A DNA stretch of 64,000 nt from CAIKMD01 sp963803265 (GCA_963803265.1 CAWDLZ010000015.1:1-64000), one strand, 5' to 3'. Numbered from the stretch's first letter, positions 17,696 through 26,184 are shown. Numbers and translations are program-made. The notes: generated by a model not told the origin, from the sequence alone.

Positions 17696-18750
17696 GAAAA
17701 CCCCGCCGGCGCCGGCGCGCCCGGTTGCGCCAGCGCCAGCACCTTGAAGAGTTCTCCCATCTCATCGGGGTCGCTCAAGCGCCGGCAGCCGGCGCGGATG
17801 GTCAGGGCTTGCTCGGGCGAAGCCTTGGCCAAGAGCGCCGCCTCGCGCGCGCGCAAGCCGAGGCGTTCGAGGAATACGCCTTGCGCGACGGGCCCGAAAA
17901 TTTCGGCGCCGCCCCGTCGAGCGGCTTCGGCCACGCGTGCGAAATCGACATGTGCGGTGATATCGACATCGCCCGGCAGGTCGAGCACCGGATGAGGGCG
18001 ATGGTCGCGCAGCGCCTGGAGCGTGTCGCCGGCGGCGCTCGGGAAATAGCCGTAGTCGATGATGAGGGCGGCGCCACCTTGCTCGGCCAGCCGCGCGGCC
18101 ACGGCGCCGGTAAGCGCGGCGGCGTCCTGGCCCAGCTCGGCGATGCTGCCTTCCGGCGCCGGGGGCAACTCGGCGGCAAGCGCGCTGGCCTGCTCGTCGA
18201 GCACGAAGGTCAGGCTCTCGCCATCGGCGCCGAGCCCGATCCGGCGCTCGTGCCAGCTTGCCGCGCGGCGCTCGAACTGGCGGATCGGCAGCGCGTCGAG
18301 AAATTCATTGGCGATGAGCAGCATCGGTCCCGGCGGCAGGGCCGCGACGCGGTCATGCCACTGGGGCGCGTGCTTGCCGAGATTGACCCTCTGGAGGGCG
18401 CGCAGGACCGGGCTGCGCTCGACGAGATGCAGGCGCAGCGCGCCGGTGAATTCCGGCGCGCCGCGCGCCGCGCGCAGCGCATCGGCCATCAAGGTGCCGC
18501 GGCCGGGGCCGAGCTCGACCAGCAACACCGGATCGGGCGCGCCGAGGCGCTGCCACAGCTCGGCGCACCACGCGCCGATCAGCTCGCCGAAAATCTGGCT
18601 CACTTCTGGGGCGGTGATGAAATCGCCCGCGACACCGAACGGATCGCGGGTCGCGTAATACTCCGCCCCGGCTTCTGCCATGTAGTCGGCGACGCTCAGC
18701 GGCCCGGTGGCGCGAATGCGCCGGGCGAGGCGCCGTCCGAGCTCGGTCAT
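17692..18750 (-). CDS. Class I SAM-dependent methyltransferase, MidA/NDUFAF7 family
   Basis: A 352-residue DUF185/MidA-type protein-arginine methyltransferase. The mitochondrial homologue NDUFAF7 dimethylates an arginine of complex I subunit NDUFS2. Seen here: DPFGVAGDFITAPEVSQIFGE shortened as GDFITAPEVSQIFGELIGAW (near residue 40), SAM-binding VELGPGRGTLMADALRA (near 75) and ANEFLDALPIRQF (near 150), all hallmarks of the family. The start lies in an ATGA overlap with the lgt stop, and the stop overlaps pgeF. No complex I genes are in the window. Confidence 0.9.
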   Translation of the reverse strand: MTELGRRLARRIRATGPLSVADYMAEAGAEYYATRDPFGVAGDFITAPEVSQIFGELIGAWCAELWQRLGAPDPVLLVELGPGRGTLMADALRAARGAPEFTGALRLHLVERSPVLRALQRVNLGKHAPQWHDRVAALPPGPMLLIANEFLDALPIRQFERRAASWHERRIGLGADGESLTFVLDEQASALAAELPPAPEGSIAELGQDAAALTGAVAARLAEQGGAALIIDYGYFPSAAGDTLQALRDHRPHPVLDLPGDVDITAHVDFARVAEAARRGGAEIFGPVAQGVFLERLGLRAREAALLAKASPEQALTIRAGCRRLSDPDEMGELFKVLALAQPGAPAPAGFS

Positions 18751-19538
18751 GTGTCGGGCCGCGCGCGCCAATACACCCAGAGGCCGAGCAGGAAGACGGG
18801 GATCGACAAAAGCTGGCCCATGGTGGCGCCGAACCAGAGAAAGCCGAGAAACGCATCGGGCTCGCGGAAGAACTCGACGAAGATGCGGACGCAGGCATAG
18901 CCCATGAGGAAGACGCCGGACAAGGCGCCCGGCCGCTCGCGGATCCGGGTCCAGCGCAGCAGGGCGAACAGCACAATGAACAGCACGATGCCCTCGAGCC
19001 CGGCCTCGTAGAGCTCGCTGGGGTGGCGCGGCTCCGGGCCGGCGCCGGGGAACACGATCCCCCAAGGCATGTCGGTCGGCCTGCCCCACAGCTCGTCATT
19101 GATGAAATTGGCGACGCGCCCGAAGAACAGGCCGATCGGCACCGCGGCGCAAATGATGTCCGAGAAAGCCAGCAAGGACAGGCTGCGCTGCCGGCAGAAC
19201 AGCCACAACGCGATGATCACGCCGAGCGCGCCGCCGTGGAACGACATGCCGCCATGCCAGACCTGGAGAATTTCGCCGGGATGGTGAAAATAGAAATCCG
19301 GCTTGTAGAACAGCACATAGCCGGCCCGGCCGCCGAGCACGACGCCGAGCGTTGCCCAGACCAGGAAATCGTCGATCGCGGCCGGCGAGGCGACGGCGGG
19401 CGGGCGCTTCGCCACCCACAGGCAATAGCGCCACCCGATGAGGAGGCCGACGATATAGGCCAGCGCGTACCACCGGATCGCGAACGGACCGATCGTCAGC
19501 GCGATGGGATCGAAGGCGGGAAAAGGAATCGCCAGCAT
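18747..19538 (-). CDS. lgt: Phosphatidylglycerol--prolipoprotein diacylglyceryl transferase
   Basis: A 263-residue inner-membrane enzyme that adds diacylglycerol to the lipobox Cys of prolipoproteins. About seven hydrophobic segments are seen. The signature HGGMSFHGGALGVIIA (near residue 95) and GRVANFINDELWGRPTD (near residue 138, the Lgt signature with Arg and Asn) are intact, as is HPSELYEAGLEGIVLF (near 180). Start and stop overlap neighbours by one base with hldD (TGATG) and four bases with midA. It processes the several lipoproteins encoded in this window. Confidence 0.96.
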   Translation of the reverse strand: MLAIPFPAFDPIALTIGPFAIRWYALAYIVGLLIGWRYCLWVAKRPPAVASPAAIDDFLVWATLGVVLGGRAGYVLFYKPDFYFHHPGEILQVWHGGMSFHGGALGVIIALWLFCRQRSLSLLAFSDIICAAVPIGLFFGRVANFINDELWGRPTDMPWGIVFPGAGPEPRHPSELYEAGLEGIVLFIVLFALLRWTRIRERPGALSGVFLMGYACVRIFVEFFREPDAFLGFLWFGATMGQLLSIPVFLLGLWVYWRARPDT

Positions 19539-20524
19539 CAGCGATAGGGGTCCGCGGCGGCGAGATAGCTCTGCACGTAGTCGCGCACGCCGTCCTCGAG
19601 CGCGGTCGGCGCCTTGACGTAGCCCGCTGCTTGCAACCGCGCCATTTTCGCCTCGGTGAAGTACTGATATTTGTCGCGAATCTCAAGCGGCGTGTCGACG
19701 TACTTTATCTCGGGCTCGGCGCCGAGGGCGCGATAAACCGCGGCCGCCAGATCGGCGAAGCTGCGCGCGGTGCCGGTTCCCGAATTGAACAACCCGTTCA
19801 CCTCGGGGTGGTCGTAAAGAAACAACAGATGCTCGACGCAGTCGCGCACGAAGACGAAATCGCGCTTCTGCCCGCCGTCGGGGATGCCTTCCCGGTGCGA
19901 GCGATAGAGGCGGCAGGTCTCGCCGGCCCGGGCGCTCGCGAAAATTTGCGCGGCGACGCTCTGCTGCGCGCCCTTGTGATACTCGTTGGGGCCATAGACG
20001 TTGAAGAATTTCAGTCCCGCCCATTGCGGCGGGCGGGGCGCTCCGCGCTCGATCAGGCGGGCCACGCGGCGGTCGAAGAGATGCTTCGACCAGCCATAGG
20101 CGTTGAGCGGCCGCAGGCGGCTAAGCGCTGCGGGCGACGGATCGTCCTCGAATCCGGCGCTGCCGTCGCCATAGGTTGCCGCCGAGGACGCATAGATGAG
20201 GTTCGTGCCGGTCGCCGCGCACCAATCCCACAAGGATAGCGACAGGGTGAAGTTCGCGGCGATGACGAGGTCGGCGTCGCGCTCGGTCGTGGCCGACGAC
20301 GCCCCGAGGTGAAAGAGCGTGTCGAGCCCCTTGCCATGCTCGGCGAGGAAGGCCGCCAGCGCCTCGGGCGCGATCAGCGCGGCCAATTCGCGTTTTCCCA
20401 GATTGCGCCATTTCTCGCCGTCGCCGAGCCGGTCGCAGACGACGAGGTCGGCAGCCCCGCGCTCATCGAGCGCGGCCACGAGATTCGAGCCGATGAAGCC
20501 GGCGCCGCCGGTGACGAGGATCAT
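19538..20524 (-). CDS. hldD: ADP-L-glycero-D-manno-heptose 6-epimerase
   Basis: A 328-residue NAD(P)-dependent short-chain epimerase that makes the heptose donor for LPS inner core. The nucleotide-binding motif VTGGAGFIGSNLV is at the N-terminus. The catalytic Tyr/Lys pair lies in NAYGWSKHLFDRRVA (near residue 140), and FNVYGPNEYHKG, RDFVFVRDCVEHLL and FNSGTGTARSFADLA are typical of HldD/RfaD. It starts the hldD-lgt-midA-pgeF run and is divergent from ubiK with only 71 bp between, which must carry both promoters. Confidence 0.95.
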   Translation of the reverse strand: MILVTGGAGFIGSNLVAALDERGAADLVVCDRLGDGEKWRNLGKRELAALIAPEALAAFLAEHGKGLDTLFHLGASSATTERDADLVIAANFTLSLSLWDWCAATGTNLIYASSAATYGDGSAGFEDDPSPAALSRLRPLNAYGWSKHLFDRRVARLIERGAPRPPQWAGLKFFNVYGPNEYHKGAQQSVAAQIFASARAGETCRLYRSHREGIPDGGQKRDFVFVRDCVEHLLFLYDHPEVNGLFNSGTGTARSFADLAAAVYRALGAEPEIKYVDTPLEIRDKYQYFTEAKMARLQAAGYVKAPTALEDGVRDYVQSYLAAADPYR

Positions 20525-20595
20525 CGCTCTTTATAGGAGCAGACACGCGTGGCTCACAAGGAACCGTTCCCCTCCGCCGCGCCCTGTGCTACGGC

Positions 20596-20931
20596 ATGAA
20601 CATGGCAAGGCAGAAGCAACTCCTCGAGGATTTCGCCCGCGTCGCCACCGGCGCGATGGGGGCGTTCACCGGCATGCGCGGCGAGGTCGAGAACCGGCTC
20701 AAGGAGCGCATCGAACGCATCCTCGGGCGGGCCAATCTGGTGCGGCGCGAAGAGTTCGACGCCGTGCGGGCCATGGCCGCCAAGGCACGCGCGGCGCAGG
20801 AGACCCTGGAACAGCGGGTCGCTTCCCTCGAAGCCAAGCTCGGGGTCCGGGCGCCCGCGCCGGCGGCAAAGCGCCGGGCCAACAAGGCCGCGCCGGCGGC
20901 AAAGCGGCGGGCCGGCCCCAAGCGCGGGTAG
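20596..20931 (+). CDS. ubiK: Accessory factor UbiK family protein (BMFP domain)
   Basis: A 111-residue coiled-coil protein of the BMFP/YqiC family. UbiK assists aerobic ubiquinone synthesis, probably by linking the Ubi proteins to lipid. The N-terminal amphipathic helix (QKQLLEDFARVATGAMGAFTG) and the second helix (RREEFDAVRAMAAKARAAQE) leading into the coiled coil EQRVASLEAKLG are the family pattern. The C-terminus is a Lys/Arg/Ala tail with a visible repeat, APAAKRRANKAAPAAKRRAG. An ATG two codons in is an alternative start. Its place before ybjN and proC is a common alphaproteobacterial arrangement. Confidence 0.88.
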   Translation: MNMARQKQLLEDFARVATGAMGAFTGMRGEVENRLKERIERILGRANLVRREEFDAVRAMAAKARAAQETLEQRVASLEAKLGVRAPAPAAKRRANKAAPAAKRRAGPKRG

Positions 20932-21066
20932 TTATCCCTCGCCTTCTTGGCGGCGGCCGTAATTCGGCCTTGCGCGCGACTCCCGACTTTGGCAGGGTGT
21001 CAGCTAGTGGTGATTTGGGAGAATGCCTACTATATCTCGTGGGTCCCGGCCGCTAAGGAGAGCGCG

Positions 21067-21570
21067 ATGACCGCCTTGTCGCTTGAGACCAAGGTCGCCT
21101 CGGCCAATCCCATCGATCTCGCGGAAGAGATCGTGCAGGCCAATGAATGGCCGCATGACCGCGCCAGCGACGAAGAGATGATGGTCGAGATATCCGGGCG
21201 CTGGTGCGATTACCGGCTGCTGTTCGTGTGGCAGCGCGAGATGAGCGCGCTGCATTTCAGTTGCGCCTTCGAGATGAAGGTGCCGCGGGCGCGCCGCGGC
21301 GCGGTTTACGAGCTTCTCGCCGCGGTCAACGAGCGGCTCTGGCTCGGCCATTTCGATCTCGCTGCCGACGACGCGTCGCCCGCCTTTCGCCAGGGCGTCC
21401 TGTTGCGCGGCGCCATCGGCGCCAGCGTCGAGCAGATCGAGGACCTCGTCGATATCTCGCTCAGCGAGTGCGAGCGGTTTTTCCCGGCCTTCCAGCTCGT
21501 CGTCTGGGGCGGCAAGAGCGCCGAGGAAGCGATCGCCGTGGCGATGATCGAGCCCATTGGCGAAGCGTAA
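21067..21570 (+). CDS. YbjN domain-containing protein
   Basis: A 167-residue protein with the YbjN fold (related to type III secretion chaperones). The ATG is preceded by AAGGAG; an upstream in-frame GTG/ATG would add an unlikely leader. Family features: IDLAEEIVQANEWPHDRASDEE near the N-terminus, EISGRWCDYRLLFVWQREMSALHF, and a C-terminal LVDISLSECERFFPAFQLVVWGG. Function is not known in this group; in E. coli YbjN influences stress response and motility. Its last three codons and stop form the start of the 30-bp tandem repeat array that runs up to proC. Confidence 0.87.
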   Translation: MTALSLETKVASANPIDLAEEIVQANEWPHDRASDEEMMVEISGRWCDYRLLFVWQREMSALHFSCAFEMKVPRARRGAVYELLAAVNERLWLGHFDLAADDASPAFRQGVLLRGAIGASVEQIEDLVDISLSECERFFPAFQLVVWGGKSAEEAIAVAMIEPIGEA

Positions 21571-21840
21571 GCTTGCCCAGAAAAGAATCCCGAAGCGTAA
21601 GCTTGCCCAGAAAAGAATCCCGAAGCGTAAGCTTGCCCAGAAAAGAATCCCGAAGCGTAAGCTTGCCCAGAAAAAGATCCCGAAGCGTAAGCTTGCCCAG
21701 AAAAGATCCCGAAGCGTAAGCTTGCCCAGAAAAGAATCCCGAAGCGTAAGCTTGCCCAGAAAAGAATCCCGAAGCGTAAGCTTGCCCAGAAAAGAATCCC
21801 GAAGCGTAAGCTTGCCCAGAAAAGAATCCCGAAGCGTAAG
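21561..21840 (+). repeat. 30-bp tandem repeat array between ybjN and proC
   Basis: Nine full units of a 30-bp repeat (CGAAGCGTAAGCTTGCCCAG followed by AAAAGAATCC) plus an 11-base partial unit. Unit 4 (21651) has AAAAAGATCC and unit 5 (21681) is 29 bp, lacking one A; the others are identical by eye. The first unit contains the last codons and TAA stop of ybjN, and the array ends two bases before the proC GTG start. Each unit carries one HindIII-type AAGCTT. It is a simple tandem array without unique spacers, so it is not CRISPR. Confidence 0.97.
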
Positions 21841-21841
21841 C

Positions 21842-22657
21842 GTGCCGCCAGCATCTACGGCGCCGCGCGGCATCGTGCTGGTCGGATGCGGCAAGATGGG
21901 CGGGGCCTTGCTCGCCGGCTGGCGCAAGCGCCGCATCGCGCAGCCGATCGCCGTGGTCGAGTCCATGGCCGCGTCGGTCCCCAAGGGCGTGCGCCGCTAC
22001 GCCTCGCCCGGCGAGCTCCCCAAGCGCCTGGCCCCAGCCGCGGTCGTGCTGGCGGTGAAGCCGCAAGCGCTCGCCGCGGCGCTGCCGGATTATCGCCGCT
22101 TTGCCGCGGGCGGGGCGGTGTTCATCTCGATCGCCGCGGGCAAGACGCTGGCGTTTCTCGCGCGGCACTTGGGGCAAGAGGCGGCGATCGTCCGCGCCAT
22201 GCCGAACACGCCCGCCGCGATCGGCCGCGGCATCGCCGTCGCCTGCCCGAATGCGCGCGTAGCCCCCGGCCAGCGCGCGCTGGCCGACCGCTTGCTCAAG
22301 GCGGCGGGCGAGGTCGAGTGGGTCGCCGACGAGGGCTTGCTCGATCCCGTGACGGCGGTGTCGGGCAGCGGCCCGGCCTATGTGTTCCTGTTGATCGAAG
22401 CCCTGGCCGAGGCCGGGATCGCGGCGGGCCTGCCCGAGGTGCTCGCGCTGAGGCTGGCGCGGGCCACGGTGGCGGGCTCGGGCGAATTGGCCCGAATCTC
22501 CCCCGAGCCGGCCGCGACGCTGCGCCGCAATGTCACCAGCCCCGGCGGCACCACCGAAGCGGCCTTGGCGGTCCTGATGGCGGACGACGGGATGATGGCG
22601 CTGATGCGCCGCGCGGTCGCCGCCGCCGTCAAGCGCTCGCGCGAGTTGGCCGATTAG
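21842..22657 (+). CDS. proC: Pyrroline-5-carboxylate reductase
   Basis: A 271-residue enzyme that reduces pyrroline-5-carboxylate to proline with NAD(P)H. The Rossmann motif GIVLVGCGKMGGALLAGW is at the N-terminus. VVLAVKPQ (near residue 65), VRAMPNTPAAIGRG (near 118), the dimer helix VSGSGPAYVFLLIEAL (near 170) and the end signature VTSPGGTTEAAL are all present. The GTG at 21842 gives the family's usual length; the frame is open further upstream through the whole tandem repeat but that would add a low-complexity arginine/lysine-rich leader. No good ribosome-binding site precedes the GTG, only the repeat. Confidence 0.92.
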   Translation: MPPASTAPRGIVLVGCGKMGGALLAGWRKRRIAQPIAVVESMAASVPKGVRRYASPGELPKRLAPAAVVLAVKPQALAAALPDYRRFAAGGAVFISIAAGKTLAFLARHLGQEAAIVRAMPNTPAAIGRGIAVACPNARVAPGQRALADRLLKAAGEVEWVADEGLLDPVTAVSGSGPAYVFLLIEALAEAGIAAGLPEVLALRLARATVAGSGELARISPEPAATLRRNVTSPGGTTEAALAVLMADDGMMALMRRAVAAAVKRSRELAD

Positions 22658-22711
22658 CTCGGGATTCGGCGAAGCACAGGGTGGAACGGATTTAATCGGG
22701 TCGGGCCGGCT

Positions 22712-22849
22712 TTAGCCGGACTGTCCTCCCGCTCGAAGTACCGCGGTGAGGAACGCAGCCGCCTCCGGCGAGTGGGCGAGGCGGTGCCAACTCGCCGCCG
22801 CGGCGACGAGATAAGCCAGGATCAACAACAGGGTGCCGGTCTTGGGCAT
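22712..22849 (-). CDS. Small membrane protein (45 residues)
   Basis: A 45-codon frame with AGGAG about nine bases before the ATG. The product begins MPKTGTLLLILAYLVAAAAS, one transmembrane segment, followed by a short polar tail ending RAGGQSG. It stands alone between proC and another small gene. No homologue is recognised. The ribosome-binding site and the hydrophobic helix are the only support. Confidence 0.45.
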   Translation of the reverse strand: MPKTGTLLLILAYLVAAAASWHRLAHSPEAAAFLTAVLRAGGQSG

Positions 22850-23091
22850 TGCCCGTACTCCTGGCGAATAAGCTACCCCGAGCCGCGGCGGCCTGACAAT
22901 TCGGAATAGTCCTTAAGGGATTTTACGTAACCGGTTTCGCGGATTGGCGGCGCCCGGAAACTTTGCGTCAAAGCAGCGGCGACGCGGATCGACCCCAACT
23001 CGGGAGCGACTTCGGGCAAGCGTCAACACCGACCGAATTTCAGCCCGGCGCCCATCGGCCGCGAAATTCCAACAAGACAGTTCTGCGCAAG

Positions 23092-23253
23092 CTAATTAAA
23101 CCACCCGCCGAAATAGACGCTGGCCAGCGTCACCATGCCGACCGCGAGGATGTCGAGGGTGTTCAGGACGAGATCGACGCGCCGCTCTCGGCGGTGGATT
23201 CGGATGCGCCGGGATACGAGCGGGCGAAGATATCGGGCGCCTACGAAAGTCAT
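23092..23253 (-). CDS. Small membrane protein (53 residues)
   Basis: A 53-residue frame starting MTFVGARYLRPLV, with AAGGGG at good spacing before the ATG and TATATATAG further upstream that could be a -10 box. An Arg-rich segment (SRRIRIHRRERRVD) is followed by a transmembrane stretch (LVLNTLDILAVGMVTLASVY) that ends near the C-terminus (FGGWFN). A start 23 codons earlier lacks a ribosome-binding site. No family is recognised. The flanks (22860-23091 and 23254-23420) show no further gene. Confidence 0.5.
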   Translation of the reverse strand: MTFVGARYLRPLVSRRIRIHRRERRVDLVLNTLDILAVGMVTLASVYFGGWFN

Positions 23254-23423
23254 AACCGCCCCTTCCCTATATATAGTCGTTGCGACATTTATACTATACT
23301 TCTTGTAGTAAATTATACACAAATCGGTTCCATCGACAAAGCTCTAAAAATCGCTCAAAGCCGTGCTGACCACCGGATGCCGAATAAGTCGGGCCAGCCA
23401 CGCGTTGTGATGCCCGAGTGGGG

Positions 23424-23429
23424 TATAAT
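23424..23429 (+). promoter_or_regulatory. -10 box-like TATAAT upstream of small secreted protein
   Basis: A perfect TATAAT hexamer lies 27 bases before the ATG at 23456, in GC-rich DNA where chance occurrence is low. No convincing -35 hexamer stands at 17 bp. Confidence 0.4.
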
Positions 23430-23455
23430 TCCCCGACTTCATGGAGGAGGAAGCG

Positions 23456-23764
23456 ATGAAGCTCTCACCAGCGTTAGGTGCGCCGGCCGTGGCCTTGGCG
23501 GCGTTCTTGTTGACGGCAAATGGCGCCTTCGCCGCCGGTGCGACCACCGGCGCGTGCCCGCCTGGCCAGACCATGGTGGGCGGCAACTGCGTGGCGACGA
23601 GTTCGGTCAACTACAATGGCTCCAAGTCGAATTCGGGCAACTTCGCCGCACCCAACAACGCCGCGACCGGGCAACCCGGCATGGCGGTGAAGGGTTCGGG
23701 CGTGCCTAAGAACACCACCAAGACCATCGACAGCACGAGCCCCGGCCCCACCGACACGAACTAG
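23456..23764 (+). CDS. Small secreted protein of unknown function
   Basis: A 102-residue protein with a clear signal peptide (MKLSPALGAPAVALAAFLLTA...GAFA). The ATG follows GGAGGAAGCG. The mature part has two Cys in ACPPGQTMVGGNCVATSSVN, which could form one disulfide, and then an Asn/Ser/Gly/Thr-rich tail without charged clusters. Such short CPPGQTMVGGNC proteins are common uncharacterised alphaproteobacterial exports. No neighbour suggests a role; a decayed IS follows. Confidence 0.7.
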   Translation: MKLSPALGAPAVALAAFLLTANGAFAAGATTGACPPGQTMVGGNCVATSSVNYNGSKSNSGNFAAPNNAATGQPGMAVKGSGVPKNTTKTIDSTSPGPTDTN

Positions 23765-23849
23765 CCGTTTGTATTCACGAGCGTAGCGCGATTTTCGGCG
23801 CACCACGATTCTTTTGAAGTGTGACAAGGCTGATCCATCGCGTTCGTTA

Positions 23850-25320
23850 CGACGCTGATCGGGATTTTATTGGGTCGAGGGCTGGAGGTTGCGGGAAGGG
23901 TTCGGCGGGGCACATCGCCCCGTGGGTCATGGTCCCGCAGCGGCGAAGCGGCCGGCGAGCAGCCGGAAGATCGCTGCGTCCGGGCAAGCTGTCGGCAGCC
24001 AGAGGCGAATTCGAGCGGCGCCCTCGACGACGCGGGCGGCGATCTTGATCAGCCGCAATCGCAGCGTCGTGAACTCGGCCGTTCTCCAAGAGGAACGCTT
24101 GGGCGCGGCAGCGCGCAGAGTGAGAAGCAGCCAATAAGCCGCCGTGTGCAGGATGAGGCGCATCTGATTGGCCCGCGGGTCACGGCACGACGTACGATCC
24201 GAGGCGAGCTGGGCCTTGTGTAGCTTGATGAAGTTCTCCGCTTGGCCGCGGCCACAGTAGACTGTCTCATAGAGATGCTTGGCGCTGCCCTTGAGCGAGG
24301 TGACGACGTAACGGACATCGAGGCCGAGCTTCGTCGCCTCGATCCGGGCGACGACACGGCGCTGTCTTTGCCAACTCTTGGCGCCGTAACGCAGCGTGCT
24401 CCAGCGGCGCAGCTTCTCGGTTCCGGTCACCGCGCGCTCGACGCACACCGCGTCGGCAACCGACCGGATCATGCCGGCGAGCGACCGGGTTGCCGCCGAA
24501 GCCGAAGATGTAGCCAATCCCATTGGCTTCGCACCAATCCATCGCCTTGACTCGACCGTAGTGGCTGTCACCGCGCACCAGGATGTTCGACCTTCGGCCA
24601 GTGCCGGCGAATGCGGGCAATGACATGCTTCAGGATCGTGCGCACTTCGATCCCGCCCGGCGTCTTGCCGCTGCGCAGGATGACGGCAACGGGCTTGCCG
24701 CTCGTCCCCTCGTAGATATGGATCGGCAGGAAGCAGCGTTCGTCGTAATGCGCGTTGAACAGCGATAACTGCTGCCGGCCATGCACCGCGTCGAAGGTGT
24801 CGTCGATGTCGAGAATAATCGAAGCCGGCGCCCGCGCGTAACTGGCACAGAACTGATCCACCAGCGCCAGCATCAGTCGCGCGATCTCGATCCGCGACGG
24901 CGCATTCTCCAACCGCGACATGGTCGGTTGCGAGCACAGCGCCTCGCCGCTTCCCGGTGGCTCGGCCCACCGCCATCTTGAATACCGGGTCGTCCCGCAG
25001 TTTGTTGCAGTCGTTGGCGTCCTCGTACCCCGCCGCGATCGCAAACATCCGAAGCCGCAGCATCTCCTCGACCGTGTGATCGATGCGATCGGAATCACGG
25101 CGATCCTTCAGGCAGGTCGCGAGGCGCGCTGCAACGCCCAGATGCCGCTCGACCCCGCGCAGCAGCAGCACGCCCGCATCCGACGACAGCATCCCGCCGT
25201 CGAAAGCTACGCTCACTTTCTTGCGGCAAATCGCTGGCAGGGAAAACGGCAGGAGGTTATCTTTGTTCATGGCGGATGTGGCGCTCCGTGATCGCGGCTT
25301 CGACTCTGTCCTGACAACAG
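23850..25320 (-). mobile_element. IS1380-like insertion sequence, decayed copy
   Basis: Transposase pseudogene plus flanks. The left limit comes from similarity to the first copy (to at least 23850). The right limit is a guess; a CTGTCCTGACAACAG stretch at about 25308 lies upstream of the start and may be near the end. Terminal repeats and target duplication could not be fixed by eye. Confidence 0.5.
23927..25270 (-). pseudogene. IS1380-type transposase with three frameshifts
   Basis: A full-length transposase region of 448 codons. The N-terminus (SVAFDGGMLSSDAGVLLLRG) and C-terminus (GRGQAENFIKLHKAQL, TLRLRLIKIAARVVEGAA) share one frame. The middle does not: LCSQPTMSRLENAPSRIEIA to LDIDDTFDAVHG and IRRHWP is in a second frame, and ILVRGDSHYGRVKAMDWCEA in a third. 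Breaks lie near 24955, 24590 and 24490, and the net shift is zero. The DDE residues (IDDTFD, RGDSHY, GQAEN) survive but no intact enzyme is made from this sequence. It is the same element as at 1-818, in opposite orientation. Confidence 0.85.
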
Positions 25321-25483
25321 AATCATGCTCGCAATCAGCGGCTTACGCTACATCCGCCAGCCTACAATCGCTCCCGTCGTGAATAAGGCGGGCTAGATCG
25401 GTCGAACGACGCCGCGGCGTCCGTGCTATGCCCGATTGCGGCGCCCGGGCTTCCTGCCTATGGTTGGGGCAGCGGAGGATGCC

Positions 25484-26098
25484 ATGGCGATGAAACGCCG
25501 GCCTCGGGTATCGGCGCAGGACCCTCGTCAACGCGTAATCGCGGCGGCGCTCGACCTTGCCGCCAAAGAGGGCTGGCGCGGTCTCGGCCTCGCCGAGATC
25601 GCCGCGGCGGCGCGGGTGCCGCTGGCCGAACTCTATCGCCTGTTTCGCTCTCGCACGGGGATACTCGTGGCCTTCCGCCGCGGCATCGACGAAGCGGTGC
25701 TCGGCGAGGGGCCGGTCGCGGCCGAGGGCTCGGCGCGCGACCGGTTGTTCGAGATCTTGATGCGCCGATTCGAGCGGCTGAAGCCTTATCGGCCGGGCCT
25801 CAGGGCGATCCTCCGCGATGGCGATCCGACCCTCCTATGCCTGCTGCCCGGCGTGCTGCGCTCGATGGCGTGGATGCTGGAGGCCGCGGGAATTGCCGCC
25901 GGAGGCGTCCGCGGCCGGCTTGCCCGCCGCTTGGTCGCGGCGATTTATCTCTCTGTCCTGCCGACGTTTTTCCGCGATGAGGGCCGCGATCTCGGGACCA
26001 CCATGGCGGCGCTCGACCGCCGCCTGCGCCAGGCCGAGACGATGGTCACCGCGCTCGCTCCGCTGCTTGCCCGGCGGCGCCGCCGCCGCCGCGCCTGA
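25484..26098 (+). CDS. TetR-family regulator, COQ9-like C-terminus
   Basis: A 204-residue protein. The ATG at 25484 follows GGAGG; earlier in-frame starts lack it. An N-terminal helix-turn-helix is visible (AALDLAAKEGWRGLGLAEIA, then RVPLAELYRLFRSRTGIL). The C-terminal half (RDRLFEILMRRFERLKPYRPG, LLPGVLRSMAWMLEAAGI) resembles the COQ9-like domain of some alphaproteobacterial TetR proteins, so it might bind lipid rather than a typical drug ligand. It ends in an Arg-rich tail of seven consecutive arginines. It precedes the phasin gene by 127 bp on the same strand and may sense lipid or PHB state, but that is inference. Confidence 0.8.
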   Translation: MAMKRRPRVSAQDPRQRVIAAALDLAAKEGWRGLGLAEIAAAARVPLAELYRLFRSRTGILVAFRRGIDEAVLGEGPVAAEGSARDRLFEILMRRFERLKPYRPGLRAILRDGDPTLLCLLPGVLRSMAWMLEAAGIAAGGVRGRLARRLVAAIYLSVLPTFFRDEGRDLGTTMAALDRRLRQAETMVTALAPLLARRRRRRRA

Positions 26099-26106
26099 CC
26101 TCGGAC

Positions 26107-26184
26107 TTGTGCACTGCAAGATTTAGGATCGGAAACCCTTGACGCGGCTGCTGGACGAGATCATATTCGTCATTGTGCACTGCA
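26107..26184. promoter_or_regulatory. Paired TTGTGCACTGCA sites upstream of the phasin gene
   Basis: The 12-base word TTGTGCACTGCA occurs twice, at 26107-26118 and 26173-26184, 66 bp apart (about six helix turns). Both lie in the phasin gene's upstream region. The core TGCACTGCA resembles the TGC-rich sites bound by the PHB-responsive repressor PhaR in alphaproteobacteria. Binding is inferred. Confidence 0.5.

Noticed and set aside
16325..17995. 556-codon open frame on the plus strand
   Set aside because: It lies antisense to the lipoprotein and pgeF genes and is composed of Arg/Gly/Ala-rich sequence without motifs.
21561..21840. Possible CRISPR array
   Set aside because: The units abut directly without variable spacers and no cas gene is present.
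21306..22177. Open frames of 180-330 codons on the minus strand through the tandem repeat
   Set aside because: They repeat a 10-residue unit (ASLRFGILFW-like) created by the array and by the antisense of ybjN and proC; no start signal or domain supports a protein.
22963..23709. 248-codon open frame on the plus strand over the small-protein region
   Set aside because: It overlaps the two better-supported small genes in other frames, lacks a ribosome-binding site and changes composition along its length.
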